In this document: positions 38,553 through 47,837 of the stretch, piece after piece
Position numbering within the stretch: the stretch's first letter is position 1
How the letters are laid out: each line of letters opens with the position of its first letter
Source of the DNA: Bog-793 sp963761425
GTDB taxonomy: Bacteria > Actinomycetota > Acidimicrobiia > Acidimicrobiales > Bog-793
Assembly: GCA_963761425.1 (NCBI GenBank)
Contig: CAVXGQ010000005.1
Coordinates: forward strand, 496,001 to 560,000
Direction of reading: 5' to 3'
DNA: 64,000 nt
The notes under the pieces: generated by a model
What the model was told of the DNA's origin: nothing
Database searches by the model: none
What the model saw: the letters and a program-made list of their open reading frames with translations, nothing else
Position numbers and translations under genes: made by a program

Positions 38553-38607
38553 ATGGCGGTCATCCCGGCCAGCGCGGTGACGTCGCCGGCGGGCCGGGCG
38601 GGAGTGG

Positions 38608-39660
38608 TCAGGCGCTCGTCGGATCCAGGTAGTGACGCGCGCTGAGGACACGCAGGCGGGCTGCCGCGTCCTCGGGGGTGATGTCGCGCTGGGGCGAGCC
38701 GAGGAGCTCGAAACCGACCATGAACTTGCGAACCGTGGCCGAACGGAGAAGCGGCGGGTAGAAGTGGGCGTGGAGGTGCCATTCCTCGTGGGCTCGGTGG
38801 TCGGTCGGTCGCTGGTGGATGCCCATCGAGTAAGGGAAAGCGGTCTCGAAAAGGTTGTCGTACCGAACGGTGAGGGCGTGTAGCGCATCGGCGAAAGCCT
38901 CGAGTTCGTGAGGCGAGAAACCGTCGAGGCCCCCGACATGGCGACGCGGCATGATCATGGTCTCGAAGGGCCAGGTGGCCCAGAACGGCACTACGACGAC
39001 GAAGGCCTCGTTGGAGAAGACCACGCGCTCGGACAATTTCAGTTCAAGGGCGACGTACTCGCAGAGAAGGCAGGAACCGTGGGCTCTGGCAAAGCGTCCG
39101 AGGGAGCGTGACTCTTTCGCGAGTTCGTTTGGCAGATGGGAGCTGGCCCAGATCTGCCCGTGGGGATGTGGGTTGCTCGCTCCCATGATCTCGCCCCGGT
39201 TCTCGAAGATCTGGACCGAGCGGATCGACCGGTTGGCGGAGAGGTCGGCGAACTGATCTCGCCACATGACGACGACCCGGGTGACGTCGGCGACGTCCAT
39301 GCGGGCTAGGGCGAGGTCGTGGCGCGGCGAGAAGCAAATCACCCGGCAGATGCCGGATTCTCCGCCCGCCACCAGCAGCCCGTCTCGGTTGATACTGGAC
39401 TGTGGCGTCGCGGCCAGTAGCGCCGGATAGTCGTTGTCGAACGCGAAGGTGTGCCGGTACGGCGGGTTGCGCTGGCCGTTCTCCCTTTCGTTGCCCGGGC
39501 ACAGGTAGCAGTTCGGGTCGTAGGCGACGTCAGGGGTCGTGGGCAGATGTTCGACCTGTCCGAGCCACGGTCGCAGCGCTCGGTGCGGCGACACGAGGAT
39601 CCAGTCCCCGGTGAGCGGGTTGAGACGGCGGTGCGATGATGCCGTGACTGAAGGCATGGC
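38608..39660 (-). CDS. galT: Galactose-1-phosphate uridylyltransferase
   Basis: GalT exchanges UMP between UDP-glucose and galactose 1-phosphate. The product of about 350 residues shows RRLNPLTGDWILVSPHRALR, CYLCPGNERENGQ with zinc-type Cys, IFENRGEIMGASNPHPHGQI with the HPH catalytic triad (nucleophilic His), the second zinc/His region GSCLLCEY, and C-terminal GIHQRPTDHRAHEEWHLHAH. The start ATG 39660 lies 1 bp after the galE stop; an in-frame ATG at 39678 would overlap galE. It is the last gene of the galK-galE-galT operon. Confidence 0.93.
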   Translation of the reverse strand, partial: AMPSVTASSHRRLNPLTGDWILVSPHRALRPWLGQVEHLPTTPDVAYDPNCYLCPGNERENGQRNPPYRHTFAFDNDYPALLAATPQSSINRDGLLVAGGESGICRVICFSPRHDLALARMDVADVTRVVVMWRDQFADLSANRSIRSVQIFENRGEIMGASNPHPHGQIWASSHLPNELAKESRSLGRFARAHGSCLLCEYVALELKLSERVVFSNEAFVVVVPFWATWPFETMIMPRRHVGGLDGFSPHELEAFADALHALTVRYDNLFETAFPYSMGIHQRPTDHRAHEEWHLHAHFYPPLLRSATVRKFMVGFELLGSPQRDITPEDAAARLRVLSARHYLDPTSA

Positions 39661-39661
39661 G

Positions 39662-40645
39662 TCAGTCCCGGAAGCCATGGGGGTGCCTCACGTGCCATTC
39701 CCAGGCGCTGGAGACGATGGATACCAGGTCGGCATGCTGCGGCGTCCAGCCGAGATCGGCCTGGATGGCCGCGGAACTCGCGATGAGGACCGCGGGATCG
39801 CCGGCTCGTCGAGGGGATTCGACCACCGGCAGGCGATGGCCGGTGACCTGGCGGGCGACTTCGACGACCTCACGCACGGAAAAACCGAGCCCATTGCCGA
39901 GGTTGTAGCGCACCGACTCCCGGCTCGACAGGGCGTCCAGCGCCAGGAGGTGGGCGGACGCCAGGTCGGCCACGTGGACGTAATCGCGAACACAGGTCCC
40001 GTCCGGGGTCGGGTAGTCGGCTCCGAAGATCGGGGTCGCCTCTGTCTTGCCGAGAGCCACGCCGAGCACGAGCGGGATGAGGTGAGACTCGGGGGTGTGG
40101 TCCTCACCACAATCGGGGCTTACCGCCCCAGCGGCGTTGAAGTAGCGCAGCGCGGCGAAACGGAGTCCGTGCGCCGAATTGACCCAGGAGAGCATCCGCT
40201 CGACTTGCAGTTTTGATTCCCCGTAGGGATTGATGGGCTCGAGAGGGGCGTCTTCTGTGACCGGGAAGTGGTCCGGGTTTCCGAAGACCGCGGCGCTGGA
40301 GGAAAAGATGAAGCTCCCGACATCGTGGGCCAGCATCGCTTCGACCAGGGTGAGCACGTTCGCGGTGTTGTTGTGGAAGTAGCACTCGGGCCGACTCATC
40401 GATTCGCCAGCTTCGATGAAGGCTGCGAAGTCCATAACGGCATCGAATGGCTGCGAACTGAACACACGGTCGAGATCCTCGGAATCGCCGGTGTCGCCGA
40501 CGACGAACTTGGCGTTGGCCGGCACCGCCTCGCGATGCCCTTTGGCGAGGTTGTCATAGACCGTGACGTTGTGGCCGGCTTCGAGCAAGGCGCAGCAGGT
40601 CGCACTGCCGATGTAACCCGCGCCGCCAACGACGAGAACGTTCAA
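39662..40645 (-). CDS. galE: UDP-glucose 4-epimerase
   Basis: GalE interconverts UDP-galactose and UDP-glucose with bound NAD. The 327-residue protein opens with the Rossmann motif VLVVGGAGYIGSATCCALLE. The Ser of the catalytic triad is in FIFSSSAAVFGNPD, the Tyr-Lys pair in PINPYGESKLQVERML, and LRYFNAAGA and TCVRDYVHVADLASAHLLAL are family blocks. The start is a TTG whose codon overlaps the galK stop (TTGA), so translation is coupled. Longer in-frame starts at 40780 would read back through galK. Confidence 0.95.
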   Translation of the reverse strand: MNVLVVGGAGYIGSATCCALLEAGHNVTVYDNLAKGHREAVPANAKFVVGDTGDSEDLDRVFSSQPFDAVMDFAAFIEAGESMSRPECYFHNNTANVLTLVEAMLAHDVGSFIFSSSAAVFGNPDHFPVTEDAPLEPINPYGESKLQVERMLSWVNSAHGLRFAALRYFNAAGAVSPDCGEDHTPESHLIPLVLGVALGKTEATPIFGADYPTPDGTCVRDYVHVADLASAHLLALDALSSRESVRYNLGNGLGFSVREVVEVARQVTGHRLPVVESPRRAGDPAVLIASSAAIQADLGWTPQHADLVSIVSSAWEWHVRHPHGFRD

Positions 40646-41836
40646 GGTTCCGGCCCGACACCGGGCCCGGCCTCGGCGATGATGATCGTCGGGCGGATTC
40701 CGGTCGACTTCTCGTACTTGGCGGCGAGAACCTCGGAGAAACTCCCGACAGCTCCCGTGCGGACCAGGTTGATCGTGCAACCGCCGAAGCCTCCCCCCGT
40801 CAGGCGCGCGCCGAAGACGCCGTCGATGTCGAGAGCTGTCTCGACGAGCAGGTCGAGCTCGGCGCAGCTGGCTTCGTAGTCGTCGCGCAAGCTTTCGTGT
40901 GATTGCACCATCAGTTCGCCGAAGCTCTCGTCGTCACCTGCCGCGAGGATCTCGGCGGCGCGTCAGGACGCGCGCATTTTCCGTCACCACGTGGCGGCAG
41001 CGTCGAAAGATCAGCGGGTCGAGGAGGTCCTGGTTCGCTTCCAGCAGTGGCAGTGAAACGTCTCGTAGAGCCTTGATACCAGGAATGACGGTCGCGAGAT
41101 TCGCCACGCCGGTGTCGCACTGATCGCGGCGCGTGTTGTACTCACTTGCTGTGTGGGCGTGACGGACCATCGAATTCGCAATTACGAGACTCGCATCCAC
41201 GCCGAGGGGAACAAGGCGAGCGACAAGCCTCCGGCAATCGAGCAGGAGCGCGTGGCCGCGTACTCCGTTGCACGACGTGTACTGGTCCATGATTCCGCTT
41301 CTCACACCGATGAAGCGGTTCTCCGTGCGTTGGCCGGCTCGGGCCAGATCTTCGAGGTCGACCGTGGCGCCGGAAACGGTGAGCATTCCAAACCCAACTG
41401 CCATCTCTAGCGCGGCCGACGAGCTGAGCCCAGATCCGATGGGAATGTCGCTATCGATGAGCAAGTCCGCACCGATTAGGTGATGGCCGGACGATTTCAG
41501 CATGACGGCGAGACCGCGCACGTAATCGGTCCAGTCATGCTTCGCTTGCGGATTCTCCTCGTTGAGGCTGAACTCCGCGGTCTTGTCAACGGTCTGAGAG
41601 CGCACACGTACTTGACGGTCGTTACGAGGGGCGATCGCCACCCAGGTCGCGTACTGAACCGCGATGGGAAGCACGAAGCCGTCGTTGTAGTCGGTGTGTT
41701 CGCCGATCAAGTTCACACGACCAGGAGCGCGGAAAACCAGCGGGGCCCGTCCCCAGGAGCGGGCGAACGTGTCGCGAAGTCTGGTTGGAATCGCCAGAGC
41801 AGTCTTCAGGTCGCGCCTCCCACTCGATCGGACCAA
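40642..41836 (-). CDS. galK: Galactokinase, with an apparent frameshift
   Basis: GalK phosphorylates galactose with ATP (GHMP kinase family). The first frame has the galactokinase signature GRVNLIGEHTDYNDGFVLP, the ATP-binding PIGSGLSSSAALEMA and RFIGVRSGIMDQYTS. The second frame has AEILAAGDDESFGELMVQS and the GHMP motif 3 ARLTGGGFGGCTINLV. One surplus base near 40960, in a GACGCGCCGCCGAG context, breaks the frame after ENARVL. Both sides are strongly conserved, so the gene was probably intact. Corrected length is about 397 residues. The start used is TTG 41836. First gene of the Leloir operon. Confidence 0.88.
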
Positions 41837-41995
41837 GGCGAGATCACGACTTCGGTCTACTGGAGGCGGTCAACACGGGGAACAGACAACCGGACTGAAC
41901 TGCACACGCCGATTATGCACCATCTATCCCAGAGCCCATAGCAATACCGGGCGCTTGTACCACGCGCCGGTGGCAGCGTCACGACAACGAACTCG

Positions 41996-42340
41996 ATGCA
42001 CAACGGGCGGCAACCGGATCGGTTGGTGGTAGGCCAAGATATCGATGTGGGGAAAGCAGGTTTCGTGCTCGTTGCTAACGTCAGTTCGGAGAATCCTGCA
42101 GCCATTGAGCCAATCCTGCGCCGTCTTGTCGACGCAGAGATCATCGCAACGGTGGATGGTTTCCACGTCGAGGCCGTTGTGGAGGGCCAGAGCGCGCGGG
42201 AACTCAACCGTTTGCTGCTGTCGGCTCTGCGGAGGGTTGAGCGCCGGACGCGTCTTCGTTCCGAATGGACCGCTGGTGGGTTGACCGAGCGTTTCTTCGA
42301 CTACGTCCCAGTGCGATCGCGGCCCGCGTCACACGCTTAA
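41996..42340 (+). CDS. Conserved hypothetical protein, small alpha/beta
   Basis: The 114-residue frame has protein-like alternation of strands and helices: GFVLVANVSSENPAAIEPIL, VDAEIIATVDGFHVEAVVEG, SARELNRLLLSALRRVERRT and a C-terminal TERFFDYVPV. The first 20 residues after the ATG at 41996 look less conserved, so the true start may be later. It is divergent from galK. The helix-strand pattern suggests a compact alpha/beta fold such as a signal- or nucleic-acid-binding domain, but no family is recognised. Confidence 0.55.
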   Translation: MHNGRQPDRLVVGQDIDVGKAGFVLVANVSSENPAAIEPILRRLVDAEIIATVDGFHVEAVVEGQSARELNRLLLSALRRVERRTRLRSEWTAGGLTERFFDYVPVRSRPASHA

Positions 42341-42463
42341 TCGAAGGGTCAGATTACGCTCCGCCCGACCGGCGCGCTCGCCCTGGCCTCTGCGAGAGTC
42401 GCGGAAACTCTGTCGCGTGACGCGCAGGCTCTCGGTGGCAGCCTCTCGGGGTAGGTCCGCTGC

Positions 42464-43444
42464 GTGGACCGAGGCGCAACGGGTTCGCTGGATGGTGTTC
42501 GAGGAGAAGCGGGGTCGCTGGTGGAAGAGCAGGAAGCTTCGGCCGACGCAGAGATCGCCCTGTACGGCGTGGTCGGCTTGCAGCGCGAACCCGGCCGGGG
42601 GAACCGCCTCGGATTCCTGCGCCCCGGACGCCAGAAGTGGGTGGTTCAGATGTCGGAGAGCCTCACCTTCGTCGACCCCGACGGCGGGTTGATCAGGATC
42701 ACCTCGCATCGTCCGGGCGATGATGACCAGTTCCAGCGGGTCCGTAAGTGGGCTCCGATGAACCCCTATCTGGCGTCACCACGGGGTCGGGTGGCTCTCG
42801 CCGCTCGGGGCAGGGACAGCCCAGTTCTTCACCCGGTCGAGGTGGAATGGACGCCGATCACGATCCCGGTGGACGGCCAGGACACCTCGTTTGAAAGGTG
42901 CGACCTCGGGGACGGCTATTGGGCGGCCGCGGGCCGGGTACCGGGCGCAATCCTGACCATTGACAGCCGAAAGGTGCCGATCAGCGCGGTCCGCCTCGAA
43001 CGCCTAACCAGCCGAGAACCCCCTCCTCCGCCGGCCCCCGATCTCGGCGACCGAACCGAGACCGTGATCCGGAGCTTGGATGATCGCTTTGCCCGATTGC
43101 CTTTCGGCAGGGTTCACCGCTTGGCGGACTATTGGGCGCTTCGCGACATAGAGATCGACCAGGTGAACCGACTCGCCCGTCGCGAGGGTTTCTCGCAGCA
43201 ACAGCTCGGGGCCTTGGAGGCCTACTGGCTAGGGCGCATCGAAGCTCCGCTCCGAGAGACCATGGACCGTCTGGGCGCCGAGCACCTCGAGGCGAGGCAC
43301 CGTTCTCGAATCGCCAGACACCTCGGAAGGGGGTTCCTGTTCCAGTTGTGGTTCAACTCGGCGGGGCCGGGTGCCAGGACCTGGTTCGGCAATCGCTACG
43401 TGAGGATCCGCCACTACACCTTCCGTCTCCGCTGGAGACCATAA
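42464..43444 (+). CDS. Hypothetical protein, 326 residues
   Basis: Two regions are visible. The N-terminal part (about 20-180) is beta-rich with EWTPITIPVDGQDTSFERCD-like strands and LGDGYWAAAGRVPGAILTID. A Pro-rich linker (REPPPPPAPDLGDR) leads to a helical C-terminal part with YWALRDIEIDQVNRLARREG and FSQQQLGALEAYWLGRIEA. The codon pattern fits a real gene. No signal peptide or membrane segment is present. The start GTG 42464 is uncertain because the first 40 residues are Glu/Gly-rich and unconvincing. No function can be assigned. Confidence 0.55.
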   Translation: MDRGATGSLDGVRGEAGSLVEEQEASADAEIALYGVVGLQREPGRGNRLGFLRPGRQKWVVQMSESLTFVDPDGGLIRITSHRPGDDDQFQRVRKWAPMNPYLASPRGRVALAARGRDSPVLHPVEVEWTPITIPVDGQDTSFERCDLGDGYWAAAGRVPGAILTIDSRKVPISAVRLERLTSREPPPPPAPDLGDRTETVIRSLDDRFARLPFGRVHRLADYWALRDIEIDQVNRLARREGFSQQQLGALEAYWLGRIEAPLRETMDRLGAEHLEARHRSRIARHLGRGFLFQLWFNSAGPGARTWFGNRYVRIRHYTFRLRWRP

Positions 43445-43814
43445 CCAAAGTCTCGCTTCCTACCCGGCCCTCTTGAACGCCGCGACGAACGAGCCGCGAT
43501 CTGGTGCTGTGACAGAACGTCGGACTGCCAGCTCCACTGCTGAGCTGAATTGTCGATCCGATTCAGCCATCGGCGACGTGGAACTGTCCCAGAATCTGCA
43601 CCGACATGATGGCTCGGGTTCGCTCGCAAGTGCCGCACCGCCGGACCCATCCGGCGATCGGTGACGCGTTCAACGCGAGAGTCGACTGAACACTCTGGGA
43701 CGCGGAATTCGTTCCGGATCCGTCATTCTGCGCTGTCCGGAAGCTGCCTCGTACTTCAGCGAAAGCGCACATAACCGGACGATCTGAAATCGACCCCGAC
43801 GTCCGGCGGGATGG
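43445..43814. other. 370-bp stretch without a recognisable gene
   Basis: It lies between a hypothetical gene and the small RHH gene. Short frames have no motif. Composition is slightly lower in GC than the neighbours, consistent with the decayed SPFH region next to it. Confidence 0.35.
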
Positions 43815-44024
43815 TCAGGTCGCGACTCTGCTCTCCGATCTCGGCCTGCCAGACTTTCGCATCTTTTCCGCCTGACTGGGGAGCCGGTGCACCTCCGAAA
43901 GCGCCGGGCGCAAGAGATACTCGAATTGAGCGTTGGTGCTACGCAGCTCGTCGGTGGCCCATCGGGCGAGGCCGTCGTGGACGGCAGGGTCGAGGCGCAG
44001 CAGGATGCTCTTGCGCTTGCTCAT
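43815..44024 (-). CDS. Small ribbon-helix-helix DNA-binding protein
   Basis: The 69-residue protein reads MSKRKSILLRLDPAVHDGLA then RWATDELRSTNAQFEYLLRP. This is the Arc/CopG-like ribbon-helix-helix pattern: a basic strand with alternating Arg/Leu (ILLRLD), a helix and a helix ending in a hydrophobic LL. The C-terminal 28 residues are basic and not conserved-looking. It begins 20 bp after the end of the SPFH gene on the same strand. I recall the same SPFH plus RHH pairing in other actinobacteria, so the two are probably co-transcribed. Confidence 0.7.
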   Translation of the reverse strand: MSKRKSILLRLDPAVHDGLARWATDELRSTNAQFEYLLRPALSEVHRLPSQAEKMRKSGRPRSESRVAT

Positions 44025-44043
44025 CGCTCGGCACCGAAGCGGA

Positions 44044-44974
44044 CTATTGGTAGAGCGAACCGGTGTTCACGACCTGTTGGGTGGCTTGCTCGCTGCAAAG
44101 CACAACCAGCAGGTTGGACACCGTCGCTGCCTTACGCTCTTCATCGAGTTCGACGACGCCGCGCTCCTCGAGCCGCTGCAAGGCGAGCTCGACCATGCCG
44201 ACGGCGCCTTCGACGATCCGCTGACGAGCGGCTACGACGGCGCTCGCCTGCTGCTCTGTTGGCGCAGCATCGCCTGGGCGATCTCGGGTGCGTAGGAGAG
44301 GCGGGTTAGGCGCGATTCGATGATTGTGACTCCGGCCGGCCGCACCCGGACGGCGATTTCGTCCGACAATCGTTGGGTAATCTCCTCAGCGTTGTTACGG
44401 AGGGAGAGTGCTCCGCTGCCGCGGCTGTCGTAGGGATAGCTCGACGCCGTGTGATGGGCTGCTGTCTCGGTCTGGGTTGCGACAAAGTGCGTGAAGTCGT
44501 CTACGGCGTAGATAGCCTTCGCCGTGTCCTCGACCTGCCAGACGACAACGGCGGCAATCTCGACGGGGTTGCCGCCGGAGTCGTCGACCTTTGCGATCGG
44601 CGTCTCGTGGTTGCGGACACGGGTCGACATGCCGCCTCTCGGCGAAAGGATTTACCAAGTGCAGTCCAGAGGCCCGGATGGATCCGTGGTACCGGCCGAA
44701 TAGCTGGACGACCCGTGCCTCCCCGGGATGACGGTGGTGAGCCCTCGGAAGATCAGACGGACGGCGACCAACAGAGCAATCCCGACTGCGAGGCGTGCCG
44801 TCGCCCCGACGCCCACGAAGCCTCCTTCGACATCGCCGAAGCCGATCAGCACGCCGCCTTCGGCGTGCGCGGCCAACTCGAGTATCAGCCTGCTGTCCCC
44901 TGGCGCAACCGCCCGGCTTTCTCCAACTGCCCGGTACCATCCATCGGGCCGACTACCTGCTCGGTCGTGTTCAT
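44044..44974 (-). pseudogene. SPFH/Band 7 (stomatin-prohibitin-like) membrane protein, multiply frameshifted
   Basis: A GAGGGAG ribosome binding site precedes ATG 44974 (MNTTEQVVGPMDG). The frame then shifts near 44930 (membrane segment ATARLAVGIALLVAVRLIFR), near 44720 (EARVVQLFGRYHGSIRASGL), near 44640 (TRVRNHETPIAKVDDSGGNP, VEIAAVVVWQVEDTAKAIYA, YAPEIAQAML) and near 44290 (QASAVVAARQRIVEGAVGMV, KAATVSNLLVVLC, VVNTGSLYQ) to a TAG at 44044-44046. The parts assemble into a typical SPFH protein of about 310 residues. SPFH proteins build membrane-associated rings in microdomains. At least four shifts suggest a real pseudogene rather than sequencing error. Confidence 0.75.
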
Positions 44975-45073
44975 GTTGACTCCCTCGACCGACCGCCACC
45001 ACATGCATATCGTACTGATATCACATTTCTTCGACTGTGAGCCCGGACCCAAACGGGTGGGAGTGGGGCAACG

Positions 45074-46078
45074 ATGGTGCCGAAACCCGACACGGTCCTC
45101 GCAAACCCTGCAACAGTGACGCAGGACCGGCGATCGACCGATGCCGCGATTTCCGTCCGCGGTCTACGCAAAAGCTTTGGCGAGCGCGTCGCCTACGAGG
45201 ACCTGAACTTCGAAGTCGGCCGCGGGGAGATCTTCGGCTTTCTCGGGCCGAATGGCGCCGGCAAGACGACCACGGTGCGTACGCTGGGCACGCTGATCGC
45301 CCCCACTTCCGGGTCGGCGACGGTCGCCGGGCTCCCGCTGACCCCGGAGAACGGCGAGGCGATCCGCCGCCGGGTCGCCATGATGCCGGAGGCCCCCGGT
45401 CTTTACCTTCGCCTCAGCGTCGAGGAGAATCTCGCCTGCTTTGCCGATCTCTACGAGGTGCCCGATCCGAGGGATCGCATCGGGCGCGCACTGCGGGCCG
45501 TCGGCCTCGCCGACCGGGCGAAGGACGCCTGCGGGGCGCTTTCAAAGGGCTTGCGCCAGCGCGCCGCCCTCGCCCGGGCGCTGTTGAGCGACCCGGAGCT
45601 GCTGTTCCTCGACGAGCCGACGTCCGGGTTAGACCCAGCCGCCGCCCGGGACGTCCATGACCTGATCGGCGAACTCCGCCGTCGCGGCGTGTCGATCTTT
45701 CTCACGACGCACCGCCTTGCCGAAGCTGAACGTCTCTGTGACCGGGTGGCGATCCTGAATACGACGCTGCGCACGATCGGCCGACCGGACGAGCTGCGCG
45801 AGCGACTTTTCGCCCACACCCTTGTCGTCCGCATCCGCCAGCCGCTGTCGGACCCGGGCTCACTGTTCTCTTCGCTTGCGGGCGTCAACGCCTGGCGCGA
45901 GGACGCTTCCGGTAATTACCTGCTGACGGTGTCCGATCCCGGGGTCGCCGCGCCGGAAGCGACGCGCGCGCTGGTGGGGGCCGGAGCCGACGTGTTGTCG
46001 ATCAGCGAGTCGCAGCATTCGCTTGAGGACGTGTATCTCGAGTTCGTCGACGCCGAAAAGGAGGTGGAGCGAACGTGA
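45074..46078 (+). CDS. ABC transporter ATP-binding protein (ABC-2/NatA-like exporter)
   Basis: The 334-residue ATPase has Walker A GPNGAGKTTTV, Q-loop region AMMPEAPGLYLRLSVEENL, ABC signature LSKGLRQRAALARALL, Walker B LLFLDEPTSGLDP and the switch His in IFLTTHRLAEAERLCD. A C-terminal extension of about 90 residues (VRIRQPLSDPGSLFSSL, SQHSLEDVYLEFVD) is typical of drug- and Na+-type exporters. It pairs with the permease gene overlapping its stop by 4 bp. The substrate is unknown. ATG 45074 is chosen; the protein starts about 30 residues before the domain. Confidence 0.9.
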   Translation: MVPKPDTVLANPATVTQDRRSTDAAISVRGLRKSFGERVAYEDLNFEVGRGEIFGFLGPNGAGKTTTVRTLGTLIAPTSGSATVAGLPLTPENGEAIRRRVAMMPEAPGLYLRLSVEENLACFADLYEVPDPRDRIGRALRAVGLADRAKDACGALSKGLRQRAALARALLSDPELLFLDEPTSGLDPAAARDVHDLIGELRRRGVSIFLTTHRLAEAERLCDRVAILNTTLRTIGRPDELRERLFAHTLVVRIRQPLSDPGSLFSSLAGVNAWREDASGNYLLTVSDPGVAAPEATRALVGAGADVLSISESQHSLEDVYLEFVDAEKEVERT

Positions 46079-46797
46079 CCATCAGCAGGCGGCGGGTGGG
46101 TGCCATATTCCGGAAGGAGCTTCACGAGTATCGGCGGAACGGGAACATCGTCTACGCGATGCTCGTGCTGCCGTTGATCTTTCTCATCCAGCCCGTCGTT
46201 CAGGTCTTCACCCTTCCCGGGTCGGCCTCGACCACGCTGCACCACGAACACTCGCTCGTCTACATGCTGGCCATTCCGGCACTCGTGCCAGCGACACTGG
46301 CGGCCTACTCGCTCGTGGGCGAGCGGCTGCAGGGCACGCTCGAACCCGTGCTCTCGACGCCGGTTCGTCGCGAGGAGCTCTTGCTCGGAAAAGCGCTGGC
46401 GGCCTTCGTGCCGGCCGTGGTCGTTTCCTACTTCGTGTTCGGTCTCTTCATAGCCATCGTCGAGCTGTTCGCTCAGCCCAGTATTTCCCCGGCGCTGGTG
46501 CAGGGTCCGGAGCTGATCGCCCAGGTGGTCTTCACGCCGCTCTTGGCCACCTGGTCGATTTGGATCGGCATCGCCATCTCCGCCCGCTCGCGAGACCCGC
46601 GCACCGCGGCCCAGCTTGCGCTCCTCGTCAGCCTGCCGACCGTGGCGGTCACCACGTTCGTCGCCTTCGACGTAATCCCAGCAACTCTCGCTGTTGCTAT
46701 CGGGTTTGCGGCGGGAATGCTGCTCCTCGACCGGCTTGGCTGGCGGATGGCGTCGGCGATCTTCGACCGCGAGCGTCTGATCACGAGCACCAAGTAG
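46075..46797 (+). CDS. ABC-2 type transporter permease
   Basis: The 240-residue integral membrane protein has a cytoplasmic start (RRRVGAIFRKELHEYRRNGN) and about six helices: VYAMLVLPLIFLIQPVVQVF, YMLAIPALVPATLAAYSLVG, ALAAFVPAVVVSYFVFGLF, AQVVFTPLLATWSIWIGIAI, AQLALLVSLPTVAVTTFVAF and IPATLAVAIGFAAGMLLLD. The block VGERLQGTLEPVLSTPVRRE is characteristic of ABC-2/NatB permeases, where it contacts the ATPase. It overlaps the upstream ATPase gene (GTGA), so the pair forms one exporter, probably two copies of each chain. Confidence 0.88.
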   Translation: MTISRRRVGAIFRKELHEYRRNGNIVYAMLVLPLIFLIQPVVQVFTLPGSASTTLHHEHSLVYMLAIPALVPATLAAYSLVGERLQGTLEPVLSTPVRREELLLGKALAAFVPAVVVSYFVFGLFIAIVELFAQPSISPALVQGPELIAQVVFTPLLATWSIWIGIAISARSRDPRTAAQLALLVSLPTVAVTTFVAFDVIPATLAVAIGFAAGMLLLDRLGWRMASAIFDRERLITSTK

Positions 46798-47335
46798 CCG
46801 TCCGGTGCGGCCCACCAGCCGGTGCCGATGGCTAGCTCCAGGGAGCCTCGCCGTCTGGGCCTTGGTCGGTAGCTCGCCGACCGACTCGCACAGATCAGAT
46901 GATCCGGAGCACCCCTCCAGGTTCTTTCGTGCGTCAGACACCCGCCCGTATGCGGCGATTGGTGTCGGGCGGAGTGCCCCAGAACGCGAACCTCGGTCGA
47001 GTCTTCGCGCACGACCCAAGGTGCGGTTTGAGGACGTTCGGTGTCAGATCAGCGACACCGAACGTTGACACGGTTCGAATGGATTGCGCCGCCGGACCGA
47101 CGGTTCCGCGCCTCGGCAGCTGGCCGAGTAACCGCACCGAATGCACGCCTCCGATGGTCGTGAACCGCAGCTTGGCAAGGGCGCCAACCAACATGGCCGA
47201 CGCCAGCCACAGAGAGTGGTCGATCGCGTCTTCGCGCGTGGCTACTGGAGCTTCTTGGGAAAAAGTCCGAACGAATCTGAGTCATTCTTGTGTGACGGAG
47301 GACGTTTCGTTTGGGGAAACTCGAGATAAAGACTA
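46798..47335. other. 538-bp stretch without a recognisable gene
   Basis: No open frame shows a domain. It separates the ABC exporter from the ssrA terminator. A fragment reading ADASHREWSIASSRVATGAS on the plus strand near 47195 looks somewhat protein-like but has no start or family match that I can name. Confidence 0.35.
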
Positions 47336-47365
47336 CCGGTGACCTGCGTAGACGCAGGTCACCGG
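47336..47365 (-). terminator. Intrinsic terminator of ssrA
   Basis: A 13-bp perfect stem CCGGTGACCTGCG / CGCAGGTCACCGG with a 4-base loop sits directly after the tmRNA 3' end. On the minus strand it is followed by TAGTCTTTATC, a weak T-rich run. Confidence 0.8.
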
Positions 47366-47369
47366 CGAG

Positions 47370-47719
47370 TGGAGGTGGCGGGAATCGAACCCGCGTCCTT
47401 CGGCTTCTTGACAGGCATTCTCCGAGCGCAGCCGGCGGCAATGTCTCGGGTCTCGCCTCTCCGCCGGCGACGGCGCAAGACCTCAGTCAGCTGAATTGTC
47501 CCCAGGCACCACGCTGACGATGCCGCCCGGGTTAGTCCCGCTAGATGACGCCCGACCCCGACCCGCGGGGCTTAGATCGGACGGACGTTGCTGCTATTTA
47601 GGCAGCAAACGCGAGCTGAGGCTCGGCGTTTGTTTTGTTTTCCGGCTCTTTAACGTGGCTCCGGAAACCACGGCTCGCTTCTCCCATCTCGACTACCGAA
47701 GTCGAAGCCTGTCACCCCC
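47370..47719 (-). ncRNA. ssrA: Transfer-messenger RNA (tmRNA)
   Basis: tmRNA rescues ribosomes stalled on broken mRNAs and tags their products for proteolysis, working with SmpB encoded next door. On the minus strand the 5' GGGGGTG pairs with the 3' CACCTCC as the acceptor stem, and GGGTTCGATTCCCGCC is the T-arm. GACAGGCTTCGACTTCGG is the conserved 5' part. The tag frame ends GCGTTTGCTGCCTAA at 47598-47600; reading back gives ENKTNAEPQLAFAA (the resume codon is uncertain), close to the usual LALAA/LAVAA degron. The CCA end is not encoded. Length is about 350 nt. Confidence 0.93.
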
Positions 47720-47837
47720 TTGATGAATGATTGACATATCTACCAGGCGTGGTCAGATGTCGGACACCGACCAAGTCAGCGTGATGCATTCTACCGCCTA
47801 GCTGCGGTTGGTTGACCGGTGCCAGTGGGCGGGTGGG

